Source of the DNA: Hyphomicrobiales bacterium
GTDB taxonomy: Bacteria > Pseudomonadota > Alphaproteobacteria > Rhizobiales > MH13
Direction: 5' to 3'
Assembly: GCA_017642935.1 (NCBI GenBank)
Contig: JAEPOK010000001.1
Span: 248,001-312,000, forward strand
Length of the DNA: 64,000 bases
Part shown: one piece after another, positions 1-9,366 of the stretch
How the letters are laid out: every line of letters starts with the position of its first letter
Numbering within the stretch: position 1 is the stretch's first letter
Made by a program: the position numbers and the translations under genes
Notes under the pieces: generated by a model
Seen by the model: only the letters and a program-made list of their open reading frames with translations
Told to the model about the DNA's origin: nothing
Databases searched by the model: none

Positions 1-883
1 GCAAGTTCATTTCCTCGTCTACTTCCTGGCCACGGCCAAAGCGGTCGGCGGCGTCGGCAAGGCGCAGGACCGGCCGGATCTGATTGCGTAGAAAGAGGAC
101 GGCCACAATCAACAGCACAAGCGATGCGCCGGTCATCCACACCAGAAAGATATGGGAGTTGGAGGCGTAGGTTTGGTTGCGCCTGGCAAAGACCCGCAAA
201 ACCTGGCCGTCATCGAGTTTGACCCGCACCTCAACCAGGTTGGAGCGACCGACGGTGTCGATCCAAAAGGGCCGTTGAATGCGCCGCGAAATCTCTTGGC
301 TAAGCGTGCGGTCGAGCAAGTCGAAGAATGGCTTGGGCAACGCCGTCGGCAGGGCGGTGTCGGGCAGGAACGCGACGTTGAGGTCGAGGGCGTCGCGGGC
401 GATCCGGATGACTTCGGTTTGGTCGGCCTCGTTCTCGGGAAAGGTCTCGACCATCTCGATGACGGCGGCGATATCGCGCGTCACCGCTTGCGACAAACGC
501 TCGGTCACCAGTTCCCAGTGGCGTTCCATGAAGACAAAGGCGACCACCGATTGCAGGATCACCACAGGCGTGATGATGATCAGCAGGGAGCGGGCATAGA
601 GTCCCTGAGGCAGGATCGGCTTGGCGACTTGGCCAAGCTTGCGTAATCCCCAGCGCAAGCCGCGGAACATGGAGCCCACCGGCGCAAAGATGGCTCCCCA
701 TGCACTGCGCTTGATGCCTGGCGCTTCATCGTGTGCGCTGTCACCTGATGGCGTCGCTCTGCGCGTGCCGCTCCACCAATGTCTCGACACCCGGCGCCAT
801 AGGCCGCCCAACCCTTGTCGCGGGCGGCCATCTGCATCGGCAAGGCCAATGGCGTCAGAATTGGTTTCTTGCCAGTCGGCCAT
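1..883 (-). CDS. EnvZ-type sensor histidine kinase, 3' part outside the window
   Basis: The reading frame runs off the left edge, so only about 294 N-terminal residues are seen. A basic and Trp-rich cytoplasmic lead of about 70 residues is followed by a membrane segment (LLIIITPVVILQSVVAFVF), a periplasmic sensor stretch, a second membrane segment (FLVWMTGASLVLLIVAVLF) and the start of a HAMP domain (QIRPVLRLADAADRFGRG). The kinase core lies outside. I chose the ATG at 883, 37 nt after the response-regulator stop, because the frame stays open to it; an internal ATG at 670 would skip the lead. The order regulator then kinase on one strand makes it the partner of the OmpR-type protein upstream. 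EnvZ-like proteins autophosphorylate in response to envelope or osmotic cues; the signal here is unknown. Confidence 0.85.
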   Translation of the reverse strand, partial: MADWQETNSDAIGLADADGRPRQGLGGLWRRVSRHWWSGTRRATPSGDSAHDEAPGIKRSAWGAIFAPVGSMFRGLRWGLRKLGQVAKPILPQGLYARSLLIIITPVVILQSVVAFVFMERHWELVTERLSQAVTRDIAAVIEMVETFPENEADQTEVIRIARDALDLNVAFLPDTALPTALPKPFFDLLDRTLSQEISRRIQRPFWIDTVGRSNLVEVRVKLDDGQVLRVFARRNQTYASNSHIFLVWMTGASLVLLIVAVLFLRNQIRPVLRLADAADRFGRGQEVDEEMNL

Positions 884-919
884 TGGCGGGCGGCGATCCT
901 TACAGACGGTGCGGTGGTG

Positions 920-1642
920 CTAGTCGCTGATCAGACGATACCCCACGCCGCGCACGGTTTGAAGATGGGCCGGTGCAGCGGGGTTTTCTTCGATCTTTCG
1001 GCGCAAACGCGTCATCTGAACATCGATGGCCCGATCGGTCTTGTTGGGATCATCGCCGAGCAAGTCAAGACGCGAGACCGTCGCATTCGGGCGGGCCGCA
1101 AGCATGGCCAAAATCTCGCGCTCACGCTCGGTTAGCCGAACGATCTCGCCATCCTTGGTGAGCTCTCGTTTGGAAAGTGCAAACCGGAAGCGGCCAAAAT
1201 CCACCGCATCGGCGCTGCCGCTGCGCGTTTGCTGGCTGGCGCGCAAGATGTTGTCGATGCGCAAGAGCAGTTCGCGTGGCTCAAACGGCTTGCCAAGATA
1301 ATCGTTGGCCCCGGTTTCAAGCCCAGCAATGCGATCACCGGCGTCGCCGCGTGCTGTCAACATGATCACCGGGATGGCGGATGTTTTGCGCAGCTCGGCA
1401 AGATAGTCCAAGCCGCTTTCGCCGGGCATCATGACATCCAGCACCATCAGATCGAAGGACAGGCCTGAAGCCGCGCGCCGTGCGTCTTCAGCTGATTTGC
1501 TGACCGTGACGCGATAGCCATTGTCGCCGAGATAGCGTTTCAAAAGGTCGCCGATGCGTGCGTCATCATCAACGATCAGAATGTGGGCGGCTGTGTCGGC
1601 GGGAATCGACAGGGAAGCGGCGGCAGACGGCATAGCGGACAT
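920..1642 (-). CDS. OmpR-family response regulator
   Basis: 240 residues. The receiver domain (about 19-135) has the acidic pocket D24-D26, phospho-acceptor D69 in LMVLDVMMPG, T96 and K118. A C-terminal winged-helix DNA-binding domain follows (about 145-238), ending in the typical VRGVGYRL. The kinase that should phosphorylate it is encoded 37 nt downstream on the same strand. It probably binds promoters as a dimer after phosphorylation. The class is certain; the regulon cannot be read from the sequence. The N-terminal 18 residues before the first beta strand are low-complexity, so translation might begin at the second Met. Confidence 0.95.
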   Translation of the reverse strand: MSAMPSAAASLSIPADTAAHILIVDDDARIGDLLKRYLGDNGYRVTVSKSAEDARRAASGLSFDLMVLDVMMPGESGLDYLAELRKTSAIPVIMLTARGDAGDRIAGLETGANDYLGKPFEPRELLLRIDNILRASQQTRSGSADAVDFGRFRFALSKRELTKDGEIVRLTEREREILAMLAARPNATVSRLDLLGDDPNKTDRAIDVQMTRLRRKIEENPAAPAHLQTVRGVGYRLISD

Positions 1643-1670
1643 CCTTGTTCGGCGTGCCAGGTCCTGCGGT

Positions 1671-2186
1671 CTAGCCGCGATCGCCCGGTTTGCCAGCGGT
1701 GTTCAAGCTTTCCAACGGCGTGACCGGATCATTCATCAGCGCGCGCAGAAAATCGCGCACATCGCTCCGGCCGCCCGCTGGGAGCGCCTGCAATGCGCCT
1801 TCGATCCGTGACGATTGTATGGCGATCAGCTTTTCTGCCAGCACAGCGCCTTTTTCCGTCGTGTAGAGCAGCCGCTGACGGCGATCATCCGGTCCTGTTT
1901 CCTGGGTGATGTAGCCGGTCTCGATCAGGTTTTTGAGCACGCGCGCCAGGCTCTGTTTGGTGATTTGCAAGATCTCCAACAGCACCGCGACCGTCATGCC
2001 GGGGTTGCGATGGACAAAGTGCAAGACACGGTGATGGGCGCGACCAAAGCCGAGTTCAGCCAGAATCGCATCCGGTTCGCCGACAAAGTCCCGGTAGGCA
2101 AAGAAAAGATGCTCAATGATCGCCAGCGTTTCGGGATCATTGTCCTGATCGCGATGCGGCTCGGGTTGGAAAGATATGTCAGCCAT
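1671..2186 (-). CDS. MarR-family transcriptional regulator
   Basis: 171 residues from the ATG at 2186; a TTG at 2204 would add six residues. The core has a winged helix-turn-helix (MTVAVLLEILQITKQSLARVLKNLIETGYI) and the wing DDRRQRLLYTTEKG, both standard for MarR. Such dimers usually repress their own promoter and lose DNA binding on contact with small phenolic or oxidising ligands. It lies 28 nt upstream of the OmpR-type gene on the same strand, so the three regulators may be co-transcribed. It is divergent from the branched-chain aminotransferase. A perfect inverted repeat covers its start codon and suggests autoregulation. Confidence 0.92.
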   Translation of the reverse strand: MADISFQPEPHRDQDNDPETLAIIEHLFFAYRDFVGEPDAILAELGFGRAHHRVLHFVHRNPGMTVAVLLEILQITKQSLARVLKNLIETGYITQETGPDDRRQRLLYTTEKGAVLAEKLIAIQSSRIEGALQALPAGGRSDVRDFLRALMNDPVTPLESLNTAGKPGDRG

Positions 2187-2196
2187 GTTGACATAT
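2174..2196. promoter_or_regulatory. Perfect palindrome over the marR start, likely MarR operator
   Basis: ATATGTCA, seven bases, then TGACATAT: an exact 8-bp inverted repeat that contains the ATG of the MarR gene at its centre. MarR dimers bind palindromes of this size. A protein bound here would block initiation of its own gene and could affect the divergent aminotransferase promoter. The symmetry is seen directly; the binding is inferred. Confidence 0.5.
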
Positions 2197-2427
2197 TTCG
2201 GCAAGGTTGTTACACCGCCGCCTCTGTTGGCGAAAGAAAAGGTCCTCGTGATGCGTTGCCGTTTTCATTTCTTGCTTTCAGTGCCGCATCGTTAGGCATT
2301 CGCATTTGGCCGAAAGGAATCGGCGCGCCTGCCCAACGATCAAAGAATGGATCGGGCTTTTCAAGTAAGCAGAGATGCCCGAGCCAAGTGCTTAACACAA
2401 AACGTTTTTCATTTGGGAGTGAAGACC

Positions 2428-3321
2428 ATGGCCGGTGTGCCCTTCGATCAGTTGTCCGGACTTATCTGGATGAACGGTGAGTTTGTCGAATGGGATGAAG
2501 CCAAGGTCCACGTGCTCACTCACGGTCTGCACTATGGTTCGGCGGTGTTTGAAGGCCAGCGTGCCTATGGCGGCGTTGTGTTTGAACAGACAGCCCACCA
2601 TGAGCGGCTGCATACGTCGGCCGAAATCCTCGACATGGTCATGCCCTACAGCGTGGAAGAATTGAACACGGCCTGCGAAGAGGTGATCAAGCGCAACGGT
2701 TTTGTCGATGCCTATGTGCGCCCGATTGCCTGGCGCGGTTCGGAAATGATGGGCGTTTCGGCGCAAGCCAACCGCATCAATGTTGCGATCGCCGCATGGG
2801 AATGGCCGAGCTATTTTGCGCCGGAAGAAAAGATGAAGGGCATTCGCCTGGATATCGCCAAATACCGACGCCCGGATCCGCGCACCGCGCCGTCGCACGC
2901 CAAGGCTGCCGGTCTTTACATGATCTGCACTTTGTCCAAGCACGCCGCTGAAGCCAAAGGCTATGCGGACGCGTTGATGTACGATTGGGAAGGTTATGTT
3001 GCGGAGGCGACGGGTGCGAACGTGTTTTTTGTCCAGGATGGTGTCCTGCACACGCCGCTTGCCGATCGATTCTTGGATGGCATCACGCGCCGCACGGTCA
3101 TGAAGCTGGCGCAGGCGCGGGGCATTGAGATTGTCGAGCGCCGCATCCTGCCCCATGAGTTGGCCTCGTTCAGCGAGTGCTTTGTCACGGGTACGGCTGC
3201 CGAGGTGACGCCGGTCTCGGAGATCGGTCCGTTCACCTTCACGCCCGGCGCGATTTGTCAGGCGATGATGGCGGATTATGCCGAGGCCGTTCAGCCAAAG
3301 GCCGCCAAAGCCGCGGCCTAA
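2428..3321 (+). CDS. ilvE: Branched-chain amino acid aminotransferase
   Basis: 297 residues from the ATG at 2428, which has GGGAG at 2415-2419 as ribosome binding site; a longer frame from 2347 lacks one. It is a fold-type IV PLP enzyme: THGLHYGSAVFEG near residue 31, the Schiff-base lysine K159 in SHAKAAGLY, and the cofactor loop EATGANVF at 193-200. It moves amino groups between glutamate and the keto acids of leucine, isoleucine and valine in the cytoplasm. The MarR gene is divergent and moaE is convergent only 9 nt away, so it is a single-gene unit. Close relatives include D-amino acid aminotransferases, but the overall length and motifs fit IlvE. Confidence 0.93.
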   Translation: MAGVPFDQLSGLIWMNGEFVEWDEAKVHVLTHGLHYGSAVFEGQRAYGGVVFEQTAHHERLHTSAEILDMVMPYSVEELNTACEEVIKRNGFVDAYVRPIAWRGSEMMGVSAQANRINVAIAAWEWPSYFAPEEKMKGIRLDIAKYRRPDPRTAPSHAKAAGLYMICTLSKHAAEAKGYADALMYDWEGYVAEATGANVFFVQDGVLHTPLADRFLDGITRRTVMKLAQARGIEIVERRILPHELASFSECFVTGTAAEVTPVSEIGPFTFTPGAICQAMMADYAEAVQPKAAKAAA

Positions 3322-3330
3322 GCGACCGCG

Positions 3331-3792
3331 TTACCAGCGATCGGCATCGGCATCGTCCGATGCCTTGGCTTCCACCCAGCGGCCCTCTTGTTCAGGGTTC
3401 GCTGGGTGTTCTTTTTTCCAGAATGGCGCCTTGGTCTTTAGATAGTCCATCAGGAAGTCGGCGGCTTCGAAGGCTGCCCGGCGATGCGACGATGCTGTGA
3501 CCACCAGCACGATGGGATCGCCTGGCGCCAATCTGCCGAACCGATGGATGATGGTAATGCCGTGCAGCGGCCAGCGTGAGCGCGCCTCTTCGGCAATTCC
3601 TGTTAGCTGGCTTTCGGCCATGCCGGGAAAATGCTCCAGCTCCAACGCTTCAAGTTGCCCACCTTCATCGCGGCAATAGCCGGTGAAACTGGCAACCGCG
3701 CCTATGGCTGGATTACCCGCGTGCAAAGCGGCGATTTCGGCGCCAGCGTCAAACAGTTCAGCCTGAACCTTGATCTTCACATTGGGTTCCAT
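3331..3792 (-). CDS. moaE: Molybdopterin synthase catalytic subunit MoaE
   Basis: 153 residues. It carries the family signatures GAVASFTGYCRDEG, HRFGRLAPGD and the active-site stretch YLKTKAPFWKKE with its conserved lysines. MoaE converts precursor Z (cyclic pyranopterin monophosphate) to molybdopterin using sulfur delivered by MoaD thiocarboxylate. moaD lies 5 nt upstream on the same strand, so the two subunits are co-translated. The C-terminal tail (SDDADADRW) is acidic and variable. A molybdoenzyme that may need this cofactor, MsrP, is encoded at 36772. Confidence 0.96.
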   Translation of the reverse strand: MEPNVKIKVQAELFDAGAEIAALHAGNPAIGAVASFTGYCRDEGGQLEALELEHFPGMAESQLTGIAEEARSRWPLHGITIIHRFGRLAPGDPIVLVVTASSHRRAAFEAADFLMDYLKTKAPFWKKEHPANPEQEGRWVEAKASDDADADRW

Positions 3793-3797
3793 GGCGC

Positions 3798-4049
3798 TCA
3801 GCCGCCGGTCATAGGCGGAAAAAACGCCGCCTCCTGGGCACCACCGAGCGCCGCGTCGTCATCGACCAGCGTTTTGTCGAGCGCCACGCGGATGATCGCT
3901 TGGTCTTCAAAGGCGTAGGCATAGCCTTCGTCGATGCCGGCCAGCCAGGCTTTCAGTGCACCGGCCGTTGTCACATCGGCGGGGATGTCGCGGGTCTCGT
4001 TGTCGGTTCCGATGCGTTCGCGCACCCAGGCAAAGTAGAGCAGCTTCAT
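3798..4049 (-). CDS. moaD: Molybdopterin synthase sulfur carrier subunit MoaD
   Basis: 83 residues with a beta-grasp fold pattern and the required C-terminal Gly-Gly (FFPPMTGG), which is adenylated by MoeB/MoaB-type enzymes and converted to a thiocarboxylate. It begins MKLLYFAWVRERIG, typical of the family. It lies 4 nt after pgsA and 5 nt before moaE on the same strand, consistent with one transcript. Confidence 0.95.
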   Translation of the reverse strand: MKLLYFAWVRERIGTDNETRDIPADVTTAGALKAWLAGIDEGYAYAFEDQAIIRVALDKTLVDDDAALGGAQEAAFFPPMTGG

Positions 4050-4053
4050 GACG

Positions 4054-4641
4054 CTAAGCCTGATCGGCGGCTACGAGATGGCCGATCCCGGCGCGCACAT
4101 AATCGTACCCCGTCCAGACCGTCAGAAGCGCCGCCGCCCACAAAAGCACGATGCCGGCCAGCGTCATCCCGGGGATCAACGCGTCGCCGGCGGGGCCTGT
4201 CACGAGCACGGCCAGCGCCACCAACTGCACGGCGGTTTTCCATTTGGCGAGGTTGGAGACTGGCACCGACAGGTTCATCTGACCAAGATATTCGCGCAGG
4301 CCCGATACCAGGATTTCCCGGCTTAAGATGATAATCGCCGGGATAAGCGCCAGTCCGGTAATCGTGCCATTGGCGGCCAGCATAATGAGCACCGCGCCAA
4401 CCAACAGCTTGTCGGCAATCGGATCAAGCATCTTGCCGAGGCTTGATTGCTGCGACCAAGCCCGCGCCAGATAGCCGTCGAGATAATCGGTGATGGCGGC
4501 CACGATAAAGATCACAAGCGCTATCCAGAGCCAGAGCGGCTGCGAGGAATAAAGGCAGGCGACGATGGCCGGGATGGCCGCAATCCGCCCGTAGGTCAAA
4601 AGGTTCGGCACGGAGTAGACAGTGCTATGGGCCGAGGCCAT
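4054..4641 (-). CDS. pgsA: CDP-diacylglycerol-glycerol-3-phosphate 3-phosphatidyltransferase
   Basis: 195 residues from the ATG at 4641; a TTG at 4707 would add 22 residues without family resemblance. The CDP-alcohol phosphatidyltransferase motif is complete: DYLDGYLAR, then G and the two downstream aspartates in MLDPIAD. There are about five to six membrane segments. It makes phosphatidylglycerol phosphate from CDP-diacylglycerol and glycerol-3-phosphate in the inner membrane. It sits between uvrC (85 nt upstream) and moaD (4 nt downstream), an arrangement common in this order. Confidence 0.94.
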   Translation of the reverse strand: MASAHSTVYSVPNLLTYGRIAAIPAIVACLYSSQPLWLWIALVIFIVAAITDYLDGYLARAWSQQSSLGKMLDPIADKLLVGAVLIMLAANGTITGLALIPAIIILSREILVSGLREYLGQMNLSVPVSNLAKWKTAVQLVALAVLVTGPAGDALIPGMTLAGIVLLWAAALLTVWTGYDYVRAGIGHLVAADQA

Positions 4642-4726
4642 GAAACGTCTCACGCTGGCGTTTGGGTTGCTTGGTTTCACCACGCTGGCGGTGGCGACGT
4701 CAATCAAGCAGCGCGCCCTGAAAATG

Positions 4727-6730
4727 TCACCCGCTTTCGCGGAAATGATCGTAGATCGTCCGTGCTAGAGTCTGACTGATACCTGGAACCTGTTCCAGAT
4801 CGGACAATCCAGCGCGTTTGATGCCTTTGACAGAGCCGAAAGCGTTGAGCAAAGCGCGCTTGCGCGTCGGGCCGATGCCGCCGACCTCATCGAGTGGATT
4901 TTCGCGCATTTGCGCTGATCGCTTGGCCCGGTGGGTGCCGATGGCGAACCGGTGCGCCTCGTCACGCAGGCGCTGGATGAAATAGAGCACCGGATCGCGC
5001 GGCTGCAGCATGAAGGGCTCACCCTCCATCGGATGCAGCGTCTCGCGGCCGGCATCGCGGTCCGGGCCTTTGGACACGCCGATCATTTGGACACGGTCGG
5101 TGATGCCCAGATCGTCCAGAACAGCCTTTGAGGCTGACATCTGGCCCTTGCCGCCATCGATGATCACCAGGTCCGGCCAGGCAGGAAAAGCGTCAGAGTC
5201 AGTCGGCTCCGCATCTCCATTTTCCTTCACCAGCCGAGAGAAACGGCGGGTGAGAACTTCGCGCATCATGCCAAAATCATCGCCCGGCGTGAGGGTGGAA
5301 TCCTTGATGTTGAACTTGCGGTACTGGTTTTTCACAAAGCCGTCCGGCCCGGCGACAATCATGCCACCCACGGCATTGGTGCCCATGATGTGGGAATTGT
5401 CATAGACCTCGATACGGCGCGGCGAGGCGTCGAGGTTCAACGCTTCGGCCAGGCCATTAAGAAGCTTGGTTTGGCTTGCGCTGTCGGCGAGTTTGCGGGC
5501 CAGCGCCTCGCGGGCATTGGTGATGGCATGGTTCACCAGGTCGCGCTTTTCGCCGCGTTGCGGTTTGCTGATCTCTATTCTGCGCGCCGCGTGCTGACTG
5601 AAGGCATCGGCCATCAGATCGGCTTCGGGCAGTTTGTGCGAGGTCAGGATCAGCTTGGGGATCGGCTTGTTGTCGTAGAACTGCGAGAGGAAGCTTTGCA
5701 GCACCTCTTCAGGCTCCACCGATTTGTCGGCCTTGGGAAAATAGGCGTGGTTGCCCCAGTTCTGCCCGGTGCGGAAGAAGAACACTTGCACGCAGAACTG
5801 CCCGCCCTCGGCATGCAACGCAAACACGTCAGCCTCTTCGACATTGCGCGGGTTAATGCCCTGATGGCTCTGAATTTGGCTGAGCGCGGAAATCCGGTCG
5901 CGGTAGACGGCAGCGCGCTCGAAATCCAAATCCTCAGAGGCATGCTCCATCTGTTTGGCCAGATCGGCCTTCACCTGTTTCGATTTTCCGGACAGAAACG
6001 CCTTCGCATCGTCGACTAGCCCATTGTAGTCCTCAAGGCTGATCTCTCCGGTGCAGGGCGCTGAACAGCGTTTGATTTGATAGAGCAGGCAGGGCCGCGT
6101 GCGGCTTTCATAAACGCTGTCGGAGCAGGTGCGGATCAAGAACGCCTTTTGCAGCGCGTTGATCGTCCGTCCCACCGCTCCGGCAGAGGCGAAAGGCCCG
6201 AAATAGCTGCCCTGGCTGTTGCGGGCGCCACGGTGCTTGACCAGCTGCGCTGCCTCATGTTGTTCAGCCATCAGGATATAGGGAAAGCTCTTATCGTCGC
6301 GCAGCAGCACGTTGAAGCGCGGGCGCAGCCGCTTGATCAAGTTGGCCTCAAGCAGCAGCGCTTCGGTTTCGGTGCGCGTGGAAACGAACTCCATCGCCGC
6401 CGTCTGCGTGATCATGCGGACAATACGATTGGAAAGGCCCGTAGGCCGTGTGTAGCTGGTCACACGGGCTTTGAGTTTGGCGGCCTTGCCGACATAGAGA
6501 ACATCGCCCTTGTCATTGAGCATGCGATAAACGCCAGGCGTGTTCGGCAGCTTTTTGACAAAGGCGGCGATCACATCAAAGCCGGATTCCGGGCGGCCGT
6601 CCGTGTCAGGGCTGGCTTCGCTCAAAGCCTCTTGGCCAACCCAGACTTCGCTTGCCAACTGGCCGGGGCCTGTCGCATCGCGCAGCTTGGGTTCAGCAAG
6701 TTTGGAATCGCTTTGGTCCATGGGTTCCAT
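4727..6730 (-). CDS. uvrC: Excinuclease ABC subunit C
   Basis: 667 residues from the ATG at 6730. The open frame continues to 6871, but that stretch overlaps the SDR gene and is not protein-like; a second ATG at 6721 is equally possible. Domains in order: GIY-YIG nuclease for the 3' incision ([10 protein letters not shown] and VLYVGKA), a UVR motif that binds UvrB ([14 protein letters not shown]), an RNase H-like nuclease for the 5' incision (YDNSHIMGT and [11 protein letters not shown]), and a C-terminal helix-hairpin-helix pair ([23 protein letters not shown]). It acts with UvrA and UvrB in nucleotide excision repair. uvrB is about 11 kb further on, on the same strand. Confidence 0.96.
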   Translation of the reverse strand: MEPMDQSDSKLAEPKLRDATGPGQLASEVWVGQEALSEASPDTDGRPESGFDVIAAFVKKLPNTPGVYRMLNDKGDVLYVGKAAKLKARVTSYTRPTGLSNRIVRMITQTAAMEFVSTRTETEALLLEANLIKRLRPRFNVLLRDDKSFPYILMAEQHEAAQLVKHRGARNSQGSYFGPFASAGAVGRTINALQKAFLIRTCSDSVYESRTRPCLLYQIKRCSAPCTGEISLEDYNGLVDDAKAFLSGKSKQVKADLAKQMEHASEDLDFERAAVYRDRISALSQIQSHQGINPRNVEEADVFALHAEGGQFCVQVFFFRTGQNWGNHAYFPKADKSVEPEEVLQSFLSQFYDNKPIPKLILTSHKLPEADLMADAFSQHAARRIEISKPQRGEKRDLVNHAITNAREALARKLADSASQTKLLNGLAEALNLDASPRRIEVYDNSHIMGTNAVGGMIVAGPDGFVKNQYRKFNIKDSTLTPGDDFGMMREVLTRRFSRLVKENGDAEPTDSDAFPAWPDLVIIDGGKGQMSASKAVLDDLGITDRVQMIGVSKGPDRDAGRETLHPMEGEPFMLQPRDPVLYFIQRLRDEAHRFAIGTHRAKRSAQMRENPLDEVGGIGPTRKRALLNAFGSVKGIKRAGLSDLEQVPGISQTLARTIYDHFRESG

Positions 6731-6812
6731 TGTGTCGGGAAATGGCAGTCGAAGCCAGATCGGCCACCGTCGGCGCTGCCTGCCTCTCCTGCCAGATGGG
6801 GCAGTAGGCTTG

Positions 6813-7601
6813 CTACTCGTTGATGCCCGCGACATCGGGCGTTTCCCAGGCCAGATGCTGGCCTCCATCAAGGGCGATCATTTGGCCGGTCACTGCCTTC
6901 ATCCGCCAGAGATAGGTAATGGTCTGCGCAAAGGCATCAAGATCGGGGCTGCGTTTCAGGGGTACACCCGCCACCTGCTTTTTGAAGTCGTCGTCCTCCT
7001 GGCGCTCATTGGACAGCGTCGGTCCTGGCCCAATTGCGTTGACGCGCACGCGGCCTTCGGTGGTAGCGGCAAAGGCCTGTGCTAGCGTCTGGGTGAGGCC
7101 CCATAGAGCGACCTTCGAGGCTGTGTACGAGACGAAGTTGGGCGTCAGCTTCCAAACGCGCTGGTCGATGATGTTGACGATCAGGCCATCTGAGCCTTGC
7201 GGCAGTTGCTTCACGAACTGGTCTGCCAGCAGGGCAGGCGCGGTCGCATGAACGCCGAAATGGGCTTTGAAGAGATCGGGGCCAAGGTCGCCAACCTCAT
7301 CGGATTTAAACATTGAAGCGTTGTTGACCAAGCAGCCAAGAGGCGCGCCCAGGGCGTCTGACGCTTTTCCGACGAGACCAATGAGATCATCATCATTCAA
7401 CAGATCAGCCTGAACGGCCGCCGCCGTGCCACCTGCTTTTTTGATGCTGGCTACAGCCTGGTGGGCCGCGTCTTCTGAGCTTCTGTAGTGGATGCAAACT
7501 GGTGTACCGGAAGCGGCAAGCTGGCTCGCCATGGCTTTGCCGATGCGGTTCGCCGCACCGGTGATCAGCATTGGGGGTAGGTTGGTGAAAGCGGAGGGCA
7601 T
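6813..7601 (-). CDS. Short-chain dehydrogenase/reductase, pteridine-reductase-like
   Basis: 262 residues. The Rossmann fold begins [14 protein letters not shown], with NNAS near residue 93 and the catalytic pair in SYTASK. The residue before the active-site loop that is usually Ser is Asp here (NIIDQRV), a substitution known from pteridine reductases such as PTR1 and FolM. A conserved GPGPT follows. Together these suggest reduction of a pterin or related substrate with NADPH, but this is inferred. It lies 82 nt upstream of uvrC on the same strand, a neighbourhood that may matter only for transcription. Confidence 0.85.
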   Translation of the reverse strand: MPSAFTNLPPMLITGAANRIGKAMASQLAASGTPVCIHYRSSEDAAHQAVASIKKAGGTAAAVQADLLNDDDLIGLVGKASDALGAPLGCLVNNASMFKSDEVGDLGPDLFKAHFGVHATAPALLADQFVKQLPQGSDGLIVNIIDQRVWKLTPNFVSYTASKVALWGLTQTLAQAFAATTEGRVRVNAIGPGPTLSNERQEDDDFKKQVAGVPLKRSPDLDAFAQTITYLWRMKAVTGQMIALDGGQHLAWETPDVAGINE

Positions 7602-7623
7602 GGCCGGCCTTTTGAAAGGAAAA

Positions 7624-8589
7624 CTATCCGCCGATAGCCTTCGCGATCAGCAGGCCCAGATAGATGGCGTAGAGCGCTAAAAAGGCGAGGCCGATCTTCC
7701 GTCCAATGGTCATTTTCATCAGAACCAGCGGCAGCAAGAGCGCCGAACTTGCCAGCATCACCCAAATGTCGAACCGCAATATCTGCTCGGCGATCGGCAC
7801 GGTCGTGATGCTGGCGGTCGCACCCAAAATGAACAAGATGTTGAAGACGTTGGAGCCGATCACGTTGCCAACGCCAACATCAGCCTGGCCTTTCAGCGCG
7901 GCAACGACGGTGGTCACAAGCTCCGGCAGCGATGTGCCGATGGCGATGATGGTCAGGCCAATGATGACCTCCGGCACGCCCAATGAGCGGGCGATGGAGG
8001 AGGCTGAATCGACGGTTGCGTCGGCTGCGAGGGGCAAACCAACGATGCCGATCGCGAAGAAAAGCAGCGCGAGCCAAAGGGAATGCGGTACGCCTTCGAC
8101 GCCGTCGATGGTCTCCAGTTCGCTGACATCGCCGGAGGCTCCGGCCTTGCGCGCCGACAAATAAGAGCCAACCAGAAACACCGCCAGAAGCGCCAAGAAA
8201 ACAAGGCCGTGCCAGAAGACGAGTTGGCCGGATAACGCAAAAACGGCGAACAACAGCGATGCGCCCATCATGAAAACGGTTGAGCGCTTTAGCCCGGTCT
8301 GGTCGCAAGGGGTTGCGGCAATCAAAGCCGGAACGCCCAGCACAAGCAGAACATTGGCGATGTTGGAACCAACAATATTGCCGACCGCGATGTCGGCCAC
8401 ACCATCAAAAGCAGCTTGGATCGACACCATCAGCTCCGGCGCGCTTGTGCCGAGTGCAACGATGGTCAGGCCGATGATCAGGGGAGGTATGCCGAACCGC
8501 TCGGCCAACCCAACCGCTCCACGCACCAGAGCGTCGCCCGCAATGACAAGCCCGGCAAGGCCGAGAGCCAAGATCAAGTAATCAAGCAA
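7624..8589 (-). CDS. Calcium/sodium (cation) exchanger of the CaCA family
   Basis: 321 residues and about ten membrane helices in two homologous halves. Each half carries the ion-binding alpha repeat: GTSAPELMVS near residue 48 and GTSLPELVTT near residue 208, each followed by GNxxGSN (GNIVGSNIANVLL and GNVIGSNVFNILF). This is the YrbG/NCX architecture, which exchanges Ca2+ for Na+ or H+ at the inner membrane. The start is a TTG at 8589, with an in-frame stop just upstream and no ATG before the first helix. It ends 22 nt before the SDR gene on the same strand. The ion used is not determinable. Confidence 0.9.
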   Translation of the reverse strand: MLDYLILALGLAGLVIAGDALVRGAVGLAERFGIPPLIIGLTIVALGTSAPELMVSIQAAFDGVADIAVGNIVGSNIANVLLVLGVPALIAATPCDQTGLKRSTVFMMGASLLFAVFALSGQLVFWHGLVFLALLAVFLVGSYLSARKAGASGDVSELETIDGVEGVPHSLWLALLFFAIGIVGLPLAADATVDSASSIARSLGVPEVIIGLTIIAIGTSLPELVTTVVAALKGQADVGVGNVIGSNVFNILFILGATASITTVPIAEQILRFDIWVMLASSALLLPLVLMKMTIGRKIGLAFLALYAIYLGLLIAKAIGG

Positions 8590-8740
8590 TGAGGGCGGTC
8601 CGAGCGATCAAGCAATGTGAAGGGGCGCGCCGCGCTGGGCAGAGAAAGAAGTCTGCATGTGTGGAGCGTGCCGGAAAAAACAAGGGCTCAAGGTACCGTT
8701 AAGTGGCCCGAAGCCAAGGTTTTTTGCCTGTCTTCAGTCG

Positions 8741-9349
8741 TTAAGATGCTGGCGCGGTCGCGTCATAGGCCGGAACCGTTGCCCGGAAGGCCTCCAGCCA
8801 GGCAACAAGCGCGGGGTAGTTGCGCCGCCATGCGCCTTCAAAGCGAAGATCAAGGTAACCAAGCGCGCAGGCCAATGCGATTGTGCCCACCGTCGGAGCG
8901 CCGGTTGTCTGCGGCGGCTTGGCTTCCAAATGGCTAAGAGCCGCGGCAACGCGTTCGCTTTGGCGCTCCACCCAGCTGTGGCTGCGTTCATGTTCTTCGC
9001 GATAGCGCTTTTCATAAACCTGCAGAATGGCGGCATCCATGATGCCGTCTGCGAGCGCCTCGAGCCGCATGGCTGCGATGCGCTGTTCGGGATCGACAGG
9101 GTAGAGTTTGTTGCCGCCGGCCATTTGATCCAGGTAGGCAACGATCACACGGCTATCGTAGAGCGTCTCGCCGTTTTTCAGGATGAGCGTTGGAATTTTG
9201 CCAAGCGGATTTTGCTGCCGCAACGGGTCCAGCGGGTCGGCTGTGTTCGCCGGTTGGGATTCAATTTCGCCCTCAAGGCCAAGCACAATTGCGGCAATCG
9301 AGCACTTGCGAACAAAGGGTGAGGCGGCAGCACTACGTAAAATCGCCAA
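8741..9349 (-). CDS. Glutathione S-transferase family protein
   Basis: 202 residues. The N-terminal thioredoxin fold has SPFVRKCSIAA at its first helix, the cis-proline motif GKIPTLIL and the gamma-glutamyl-binding YDSRVIVAYLD. A helical C-terminal domain follows. The likely start is a TTG at 9349 with AGAGGA about six bases upstream; no ATG fits. The Ser in SPFVRK could activate glutathione, as in bacterial beta or zeta-like classes. Neighbours give no clue to the substrate. Confidence 0.9.
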   Translation of the reverse strand: MAILRSAAASPFVRKCSIAAIVLGLEGEIESQPANTADPLDPLRQQNPLGKIPTLILKNGETLYDSRVIVAYLDQMAGGNKLYPVDPEQRIAAMRLEALADGIMDAAILQVYEKRYREEHERSHSWVERQSERVAAALSHLEAKPPQTTGAPTVGTIALACALGYLDLRFEGAWRRNYPALVAWLEAFRATVPAYDATAPAS

Positions 9350-9366
9350 AACAATTCCTCTAAAAC

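Noticed and set aside
2392-3156. A 254-codon minus-strand frame
   Set aside because: Antisense to ilvE, whose motifs are complete.
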